Positions 56,571-64,000 of a stretch of 64,000 nt of DNA are shown here, in pieces (the stretch's first letter is position 1; every line of letters starts with the position of its first letter). The stretch lies in the NCBI GenBank assembly GCA_047967505.1, contig CM106538.1. One strand, 5' to 3'. The notes under the pieces are model-generated. The model had not been told where the DNA came from. It made no database searches and worked only from the letters and a program-made list of their open reading frames with translations. A program made the translations under genes and the position numbers. Source of the DNA: Dipteris shenzhenensis (taxonomy: Eukaryota > Polypodiophyta > Polypodiopsida > Gleicheniales).

Positions 56571-57238
56571 CAATGCTAACAAAATTTTGTTACCATTACA
56601 GCTCTTGTGTACTCAACACCCTCACCCACATTCACTCATCTTGGCTCCCCGGAAAAAACAAGCCCTTCCCCCTCTCTATTTTGTTTTCAACATCATTCAC
56701 TTCCCCTCTTCCCCCTCTCTATTCTTATTAACTTCATTATATCATTCCCTCTTTCTATTTTTGTGAGCGTAACACAGGTTACTTGATATTAGAAAGACAA
56801 ACACGCTGAACAGCTTCCTGTGGCCTGCCTTGGAGATCCAAAATGAAAAAGAAGACAATGGTATGCTTAGGAGGGACAGAGAAAGAGAGAGAGCGGAGTG
56901 AATGACGAGAACAGAATGGCGCTAACTAAAAGTGGACAACAAATTATCCAAAATTTTGAAAAATACACAAAATCTCCTTTTTCATTTCTGCTGCAAAGCC
57001 TTTACTAAGACCTGCACCTACGGCACGCCAAAAAGAATTACAGTGCAAGCCGCGCAAAGTTATGCTCTGTGTAAAATAGAGGATGCAAATCCCAAATCTG
57101 AACCTTTCCTATCACTATAGATAGGAACACTGTTCAATTTGTGCACCAAATCACAAGCCCAAGACTTTGGAATCGGTCTGTGAACACAACAGCATTTCTT
57201 AGGCCTAGATAGAAGAAAATTATCCTTGAAGACTTTCC
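56571..57238. other. Intergenic
   Basis: Contains a CCCCTCTCTATT repeat (three to four copies near 56667-56755) and CTATCACTATAGATAGG (about 57108). No gene recognised. Confidence 0.4.
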
Positions 57239-57703
57239 ATGAAGGAAAGTTTACCCACACGTAAAGATCCGCGGTCGAAGAGGTTGGAAAGTCTGTCCCC
57301 ACACGGAACGGTCCGTGATTGGCGGAGGATCAATCTTCGTCATTCAATCAGGAACCTTTCAAAGACGGAATCACCAACTTTCAAAACCCGAGAGCACAAA
57401 AATCGAGTAGCCGCCAAACAGATGAATGAAAAGATGCCACATGTTAATCTCGAGACTAATGCATCAAGTTTCAAGCCCCTCCCACTGACCTTCCACATGG
57501 GGGAATTAATCGACATCGAACATTCTAGGAAGGAAAGTGTTTGGAATCCAGCTTGTGGCCACCGATCGCTCGTCGAATTCCTCGAATGTCCTCCCCCAGC
57601 CCATTCCCCTATATGTAGTCAGCTCCTAGCAATGAATGGGTTTCCAAATGCCTCTTGCAACCTTCACCTCCACATGGTCGATTTACCAAAAACAAGAGTG
57701 TAG
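57239..57703 (+). CDS. Hypothetical 154-aa frame, doubtful
   Basis: Open from MKESLPTRKDPRSKRLESLS to VDLPKTRV. The composition is basic with no recognisable domain. A CCCCTATATGTAG TATA-like box lies inside it at about 57605, so the stretch could equally be a promoter. Treated as unsupported. Confidence 0.2.
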   Translation: MKESLPTRKDPRSKRLESLSPHGTVRDWRRINLRHSIRNLSKTESPTFKTREHKNRVAAKQMNEKMPHVNLETNASSFKPLPLTFHMGELIDIEHSRKESVWNPACGHRSLVEFLECPPPAHSPICSQLLAMNGFPNASCNLHLHMVDLPKTRV

Positions 57704-58317
57704 GGTATACTTGGGCACTACCTCCTACTATATTGGTAAAGTGGGCTCTTTTGGATGAAAAGGAGAAAGCACATGCTTCCTTTTGTGCGTTAGGGTGCAA
57801 TTGCATTCCTTTGCAATGTTTCAAAAATTTTGATCATTAGAAGGGGAGAGACACAGAGACAGCAGGTGGTATAAGAGAGAGAGAGAGAGAGATTGCACTA
57901 CTCATCCCAAAAGACGTAGGCTCTTGGATGAAAGTCTTTCTTTTGATATGTTCTTACATTTCACACATGGTGCTCATGAAGAGATGCTGGTCCAAGAAGA
58001 TCTTGAGCTGGAGAGTAAAGAGGATACATCTCTGGACCTTATTGCACTAAAGTAAAAAACACTCGGGGGAGTAGTCTCTACTGAAGGACTTGATTTGGAG
58101 ACCTGTAGTCTTGTCCCTATGCTTCCATCCTTCACTATTCAAGGTCAAGAGAATTATGTGCTATTCATCGACATGCTCAACCTCTTTGACTTGAGGGAAG
58201 ATTACGCATTGCATTAATTGCTCAAGATTGTAGTTTAGACCGTGATGTTGGTATTCATGATGATGATTTGATGGTACGAGAAGATAAGGTTGAACCCAAG
58301 GAAGCACTCTTTACGTG
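57704..58317 (+). pseudogene. Unrecognised decayed gene, part 1
   Basis: From about 57891 the frame DCTTHPKRRRLLDESLSFDM, HGAHEEMLVQEDLELESKED, DLIALK runs to a stop near 58052, then continues TLGGVVSTEGLDLETCSLVP, SFTIQGQENYVLFIDMLNLF. A shifted frame then reads LIAQDCSLDRDVGIHDDDLM, VREDKVEPKEALFT. The acidic, protein-like text suggests a former gene. The family is not recognised. Confidence 0.4.
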
Positions 58318-58813
58318 ATTTTGTCCTTCCAAAGGTTAGTGCTTCTTTTGAGGAGATGGATGATGAGACCTTAGCAGGTCCAAAAAAGATGAAACTCCAG
58401 CAACATAGAAAAGTAGAGAGTATCACAAAAAGAAGCACTAACCTTTGGAAGGACAAAATTTTGGAAGATGACGAGAACATGAAGGTAAACTATCACTCTT
58501 TTATTTGCTAGATTATTTTTATTATGCTCTGTGTCGTAGGTTTCTCATTACTTTCTGTTTGGCATTGCAGCTGTATTATTGCAGCTGTTTACTGCGGATG
58601 ACAACTTTCTTAAAAGATCAATTGGGAGCAGAGAAAGGGGTCTTGGATAATTGTCTTCCCTTTCACACTATATCAAAGAGATCCCTACTATTAAGATCCT
58701 TATACAATCAGTTAAACAATGATGGAGAGGATGCAGTCTATTTCTTCAGATGTTGGTCACAGCCCCTTGGTGGTTATCAAAAATTGGCAGAAAGACAAAG
58801 TTATTCTAGCTGA
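58290..58813 (+). pseudogene. Unrecognised decayed gene, part 2
   Basis: 58290-58490 reads MNPRKHSLRDFVLPKVSASF, EEMDDETLAGPKKMKLQQHR and ITKRSTNLWKDKILEDDENM, followed by GTAAACTATC (possible donor). A second open part (58505-58813) carries FLKDQLGAEKGVLDNCLPFH and LRSLYNQLNNDGEDAVYFFR. A third frame to about 59030 reads KDKVILAENFYALDIFGYYP and YVLAHGIKGPLHLDGCGKHH. It could be exons of the same broken gene. The first part contains the 32-bp inverted repeat. Confidence 0.4.
58318..58459. repeat. 32-bp perfect inverted repeat, 78-nt loop
   Basis: The left arm 58318-58349 begins ATTTTGTCCTTCCAAAGG. The right arm 58428-58459 is its exact reverse complement over 32 bp. Both arms lie in one open frame. 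Confidence 0.97.
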
Positions 58814-59030
58814 AAATTTTTATGCTTTGGACATTTTTGGGTATTATCCAGGCTAATAGTGCTCAAGGGCAGGGTACTTTCTCACTTACACTGCATATGT
58901 GCTTGCGCATGGTATTAAAGGTCCTCTACACTTGGATGGTTGTGGAAAGCACCATCTTGTAATGTTTAGAGAGGCAGTTTTAACTCCTAATGACAAACAA
59001 ATAGAACGTGGGCAGCTCAACAAAAGAGAA

Positions 59031-60024
59031 GCAAAAGAGTAAAAGCAAGGATATTGGAATTGCTAATGTTACAAAGGAGACCAAGTCTCACAACAACAAA
59101 AAGTCAACTCGGATTTTGTATTAAATTTCTTAGAATACATCATAAATTCTCTGCTTTGCTCTAGTGAGTTGTACATTGTACTATCTGTTTATACACTTTT
59201 AAACTCTATCAATCAACGTGTGGTCCACAAAGATCTTTGACTGCCTCCATTCAGTATGTTTTTGTGCAGCTATTGATTTGTCCAGGATTTGTCTTCTTCT
59301 TTTCTTTTGTTCTTTTGTGCCATGTTGAAGGCTAGTTTAAGTTGTGATAAAGAATCTTTTCTTGACTTGTAGCCTTTGTAGTAAACCTGTATGAAATACT
59401 TATTTGAGACTATTTACCTTTTGTGCTCCTCCGAAATATTGTGTGAGTCGAGAAAACACATTTCGCGCAATGTAGTGAGACTTGTCCATTCCTTGTGTGG
59501 ACCAAATTATAGGGCATCCATAATTTTTTGACATAATATGGAAGTTGGTTATAGATAATATGCTGCAATCATAGAATAGATTAAGTCACTATTTTTGTGC
59601 TAGAAAATGCCTTAAAGATTTGCCTGACAGGATGAATTAAATTTTCTTACCATGTAGTGTATTATATTGCAACTTGTCCAAGCTTGTTTCATTGATTTTC
59701 CAAAAAAATCTTGCTCCTCTTCTAATGCACAATGATCATGCTACCTCTAGGTCTTTTTTCATAAAGTATGAAAAGCTTGTCCTAATGATTTCCATACTCT
59801 TTTTGAGCAACACCATCTACGTCATGATCTTGATAGCATTATGTACGAGCTTCCAAGGGGCATACTTCACTCTCAAAACATATCTTGACTGTCTACCAAG
59901 CTTTCTTTCTCTTTATGGTGTTGATAAAATTCTTCTAGCTTTGACTCCACCAATAGATTGCTTGATAGGAACTTCCTTTCCATTTGTTTTTCCAATGATT
60001 TAAGTACCTCCTTCCTATGCTTTT
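59031..60024. other. Intergenic, no gene recognised
   Basis: AT-rich with no domain. The plus frame 59674-60003 is hydrophobic without family resemblance. Confidence 0.4.
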
Positions 60025-61900
60025 CTAGTTTAAGTCTCCAAGTGAATCCAATATTGAAAAAACCAACTTTTCAATGATCCGACATAAATCATGCAATGTG
60101 CATATATGTACATTGCACAAAGGAATATCAAGGACGTCTTTGAACTCTAGAACAATCTTATCTCTATTAGGCACTTTCCTCCACCATTTAGGATCCATGA
60201 CATGTGTTGGCTCCTTGCAATAAAGGCATGGAGATTTTGAATTGCCTCCTTTGCTTATGTTGAACATGCACTTGAGGTTCTTGATGTCCACTGCCATATG
60301 CCAATCCACTTGGAAATTAGCTTTGCCTTGGACATGAAGATGGCCTCCTTGAACTTGATTTTTGATGATTACTGGTATTTCTATGTGGTGAAACACCCAA
60401 TCAAGAGTCTCATGGCCCTTTGTCTTAACCTGCCATTAAAAAATCCAAGTCTATTTGAGTTATGTGGTTTTATAATCAGACATTAAGACATTATAAATAT
60501 GGAAAATCATTTGAAGTCCAAGTCTGTCCTTGCCTCCAATGAGCTAGCTACCAAATGTGCTTCTTTGATTGCACACTAAAATGCTTTGAGTTTGCTTTTG
60601 TAATAATTGATGGATCAAGAGCTCTATTCATAAGTGTAATTGATGGATTGAGAGCTCTATTCGTAAGTGTGATGGTCACTCTTTCAATCTTTTAATCAAT
60701 CTTTCAATCTTTCTATCCTTGGCAATTTCACATTCATTTAGAGCAAATATGAGATGTCCTTGGCACTCTTCAGATGTGATATCATAAAATTCAACCATTC
60801 TTCTTTGTAATTGTTGAAGATCGACAAACATCGCTATACATAGTTCTTCCCTTGTTACCTTTGTATACCCTCCAATATGCAAACAATGCCCAATAAAATC
60901 ATCTACTTGCTGGTTGACTGGACCTCTTAACTTCCACACTTCTTCAAGGTTTTGTAGGAGCACACAATCGATCCTCTGATATTTTAAAGTTGATGATACT
61001 ACTTTGAAAATAGAGGAGTAACATTTCTTGCTAGCTCCATTCTCATCAAGAGCCTCTTGGATTTAGTTCAATCAACTTTGTTGCTATCTACTAACTGTTG
61101 CAAAACGTTGCATTTGATGGTTTTTTTTTTCCTCGAGCATACTTTTTGCAACAGTAGTTGAAAATAAACGTTTTATTTGTTTCACTGGAGGCGCATTGGG
61201 ATCAACATTCTCCTTTTGAGGCTCTAAAATTTTTCTACAACAAGCACACGCACATAAGAGTTTTTCTCAATTGCCATTAACACAACAATATATGAACATT
61301 GTCTTTGTGCTGCATTCAAAATAGCAAAAGCCAAGAAAATCTTACCATGCTTCCTGAACACATCGCTTGCCCCCTCCACTACCGACTTTTAATTATACAA
61401 TGTTGCAAATTTTTATATTTCTAAGCCCGTCCCCCAATGGAGTTGCTTTCGTTCTTGCTTTCTGCAACTTCTCCTTTGTCGTTGTATGTTCTTCAATTTC
61501 GTTCTATAGTTTCTCTTTCAATCTGGATATTTTGATTATCTGTTGCATTTTCATGGTTGCCTCTTGCTCGTATAAACACTTATACATTTGCACAATTTCA
61601 TATTGGGATGTGATATATCCATGCATACCTTTATTTCCATTACCCACAAACTTCAGCAACGTTGTCAGATTAGAAAATGGAGGAGTAGAGTTTCTAAGTA
61701 GACATTGTGGTTGCACGATTGTGGTTGCACGCTGCCATTTTCTGGGCAACATCCCATTGCTTCAGAATTTCATCACCTTTTGATAAAACAAAGTGTTGAT
61801 GATGGTGATAAGCTTTGGAAAGTTTGAAAAACAAGGATATGGTGAGAGTACTTATGTGGTCATGACAGAGAAGCTGAACGGAGCGCCCAGACGACTGCAA
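60025..61900 (-). pseudogene. Unrecognised transposon-like protein, broken
   Basis: Minus-strand text runs from about 61750 to 60025 in several frames: VGNGNKGMHGYITSQYEIVQ and YEQEATMKMQQI (coiled); QKENVDPNAPPVKQIKRLFS; LLQNLEEVWKLRGPVNQQVD, DFIGHCLHIGGYTKVTREEL and TSEECQGHLIFALNECEIAK (60963-60676); then QVDWHMAVDIKNLKCMFNIS, SPCLYCKEPTHVMDPKWWRK, LDIPLCNVHICTLHDLCRII, EKLVFSILDSLGDLN (60396-60025). The C-x2-C plus WW block, followed by the HICTLHDLCRIIEK block, resembles conserved ORFs of unclassified plant mobile elements. I cannot name the family. Many stops. Confidence 0.5.
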
Positions 61901-62589
61901 AAATGACTAGAAAAAGAAGTGGCTTATTGGGAGCATTGAATGCAAAATCTCGTGGGATATGAGTGTTGAATATAGAATAATATCATTATTCCTCCATCCT
62001 CTGACATTTTTACATTTATTATATACAACTTATTAACTATTTTATTATTTTTGTGTAGTTTGGATGAAAGAATAAAGAAGAAATCGTGAATTTCTTGTAG
62101 GGGCCCAAAATGAGCTTCCTTTTTTCCTAATGTGATGTGATCAAGCATGGATGGTTGTGCATTCTATATGGAGTTTTAGATTTTGAAGAGCAATGGAGCT
62201 TGGTGCTAGATATGGCTCGAGACTTGAAGACTGGGAAAGACCAAGCCGAGCTCTTGCTCCTAGCTACAACGTCTGCTGGCCATTCACAAGCATTTGTTTA
62301 TGGGGATTTTTGGATCTGCAAGCTCATGGTGAATCCTTGAACTCATGGGTTCCAATTGCATTTGCTCAACTTTGATTTGTCTTAAAATTTGGGGTAGACA
62401 AGATACTAGATGTAGTTGAATCCTAGGGTGTGGGCACAATGAAATTATCAAAATTAACCATCACAACTATAGATTGCACCCAAAGCGACACTTGCTAATG
62501 ACACGGAGGGCCAAAAAATTGTGTCAGAGTCATTTTGGGACAGATGATCCAAAAATTATATACTAGAGTCGTTTAATGACTCAATTTTT
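61901..62589. other. Intergenic
   Basis: Nothing recognisable. Confidence 0.4.
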
Positions 62590-63180
62590 ATTTTTTACTT
62601 GTTACTAGAGTCGCTCTCAGAGTCGCTATTTGAGTTGTTAGTTGAGTCTCTAATTGAGTTGCTACAAATGAGTGGCAAAACTACTCTAATAATGACCCAA
62701 AGCATTTGTATTCAAGTGCTAACGACCCAGTGTTGTTCGTCATTTCTACTCATTGCTGCCATTTTGTCTTCCTTCAAGCCTTTCTCCTACCATTTTATCT
62801 TCCTTCAGTCTCCTTCAATCTCTTGCCTTCCTTCAAACTCCTACAACCTCTCTTGTATTGCTACAAGAGAGCTTTTGCATTCCTTCAATCTCTCTTTCCT
62901 TCAAGAGAGCTTTTACACTCCATCAAGAGAGCTTTTGCCTTCAATCACATTCCTTCAAGAGAGCTTTTGACTTCAAGATCTCTTTCCTTCAAGCCTTACT
63001 TCAAGATCTCACCCTTGCATTTATTCAACCTTGCATTGCTCTTGCTCTATCGATCCCTTGCATTTGTCTCTTGCTCCCTTGCATTGCTCCCTCTCCTGGA
63101 TTGATCCCTTGCATTTGTCTCTTGCTTTGTTGCCCTCCCTCACTCCTTTGCATTGTGTCCCCTCTTTCTCCTTTTTCATC
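62590..63180 (+). repeat. Repetitive pyrimidine-rich leader
   Basis: AGAGTCGCT and GAGTTGCT phrases (62540-62680), then five copies of AAGAGAGCTTTT with CCTTCAATCTCT (62865-62990), then repeated CCTTGCATTTGTCTCTTGC (63052-63125). The 194-codon frame through this region is a by-product up to about 63190. Confidence 0.85.
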
Positions 63181-63193
63181 TGGATTCCTTATC

Positions 63194-63480
63194 ATGGATC
63201 CAAGTAATCCAAATTTTGATCTATTGCTAGCCTTGGGAGAAATACTAGATGCCACAAGACTACCCTCACTTGATGTGGAGCAGACCACGTGTAGTTTGTC
63301 CTCTCTTCCTAGAGAGCAATTATCAAATAAAATTTGAGATTTGAATAGCTCTCAAACCAATGCCCTACCAAGATCTCAAAAGGTCTTTGTGAAAATTAGG
63401 GAACCTAATGAGACTTTCCTATCCATGGAGATACCACATGCCTCTCAAAAGGGAAAGGGCAAGGACCCAATGGAGGAGAG
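63194..63480 (+). pseudogene. Start of an unrecognised element protein
   Basis: From the ATG at 63194: MDPSNPNFDLLLALGEILDA, TRLPSLDVEQTTCSLSSLPR, EQLSNKI, then a stop at about 63338 and continuing DLNSSQTNALPRSQKVFVKI, SMEIPHASQKGKGKDPMEE. It looks like the N-terminus of an element-encoded protein behind a long repetitive leader. Not recognised. Confidence 0.35.
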
Positions 63481-64000
63481 AAGATGTGAAATATAAGTGT
63501 GAGATGATCACAACTTCCAACGGCTCTTCGTAGTGTCCCATATTCACATGGTGACTCCACTAGGGTAGTATTGGAGAGCATGTGGTGCCCTTCGATACCA
63601 TTGGATCCTATTCCACCATCCCATGTCCACTCATCCACTGTAAGTCCAACTTCCACAAATATTCCTAACATGACTAGGGCTGGAGCATCTTTTTATACAA
63701 ATGCAACACCTTGTCAGTGTGTACATGCCTAACATCCACATTTACTAGAACTATGTATATGATGTTTTATTCAAAATTTTTGAAATATAATCTAGTTTCA
63801 CTAATTTGTTCAAAATATTTTGTAGGCATCAAGTGGAAGACAGCAAGAAGTTTATCATTGCCTAGTTGGAGAAGGAGTTTGGGAGTCACAATGCAATCCT
63901 CATGGAGATGTGAGAGCTCCTGAAGCATCGACGTGACATTGCAAGGTACAATTTTTATGTTGGGAACATTGTGTTATGGGATGAATTTTTCTCTAAATCA
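63481..64000. other. Window end
   Basis: After a possible acceptor (TATTTTGTAG near 63826) the frame reads HQVEDSKKFIIA, stop, LEKEFGSHNAILMEM, ELLKHRRDIARYNFYVGNIV. It probably continues the preceding element out of the window. Confidence 0.3.

Noticed and set aside
62753-63190. N-terminal part of a 194-codon frame
   Set aside because: It is built from repeated leader units (Leu/Ser/Phe-rich). Only the part after the ATG at 63194 looks protein-like.

Overview
The window looks like nuclear DNA of a vascular land plant with a large, transposon-rich genome. The evidence is two intact intron-containing genes of plant type (a CYPRO4/VID27-like protein and a plant PHP-domain phosphoesterase), a class III peroxidase remnant, plant-type Ty1/copia and Ty3/gypsy retrotransposons, a CACTA-like terminus, and long (GA)n/(CT)n and CA-rich microsatellites. 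A gymnosperm or fern is my guess from the low gene density and the number of very old, stop-riddled elements. The sequence alone does not fix the species.

Layout. 1-12 kb: relics only (Ty3/gypsy RT-RNase H at 0.6-1.2 kb, copia-type Gag on the minus strand at 5.4-6.1 kb, an unrecognised decayed reading frame at 10.5-11.2 kb). 12.2-15.4 kb: a repeat-dense zone with an 18-bp palindrome, nine degenerate stem-loop modules that end in a splice-acceptor-like sequence, an exact 360-bp tandem duplication carrying a small reading frame, and a 144-bp tandem array. 15.4-19.1 kb: copia copy 1 (minus strand), cut off inside RT by the array. 19.1-20.25 kb: N-terminal part of a Helitron-type replicase. 20.3-22 kb: a Myb/SANT-like (trihelix) protein remnant of PIF/Harbinger character. 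23.27-26.12 kb: CYPRO4-like gene, two exons, intact. 26.5-34.4 kb: poly-C tract, polypyrimidine minisatellite, a chromodomain-type Ty3/gypsy relic (minus) and another gypsy RT-RNase H relic (plus), then a 1.2-kb dispersed repeat. 37.1-37.4 kb: alternating purine-pyrimidine microsatellite. 38.0-43.5 kb: a CACTA-like element with copia copy 2 nested in it (171-bp LTRs, PBS, PPT and target-site duplication all visible). 43.6-53.9 kb: tandem and dispersed repeats, a peroxidase pseudogene and a GC-rich block. 53.94-55.94 kb: intact five-exon PHP-domain gene (minus). 56-64 kb: GC-rich upstream region, an unrecognised decayed gene with a perfect 32-bp inverted repeat, an unrecognised transposon-like protein relic and a repeat-rich leader of a further element.

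Only the two host genes appear intact. They are about 28 kb apart, face away from mutual regulation and share no evident pathway. Everything else is mobile-element sequence in different states of decay. The two copia copies are the same family and can be compared directly: each has lost a different part of pol, they share a premature stop at one Gag position, and copy 2 has lost conserved residues in its zinc knuckle and integrase. I see no tRNA or rRNA gene, no CRISPR array and no clear organelle insertion.
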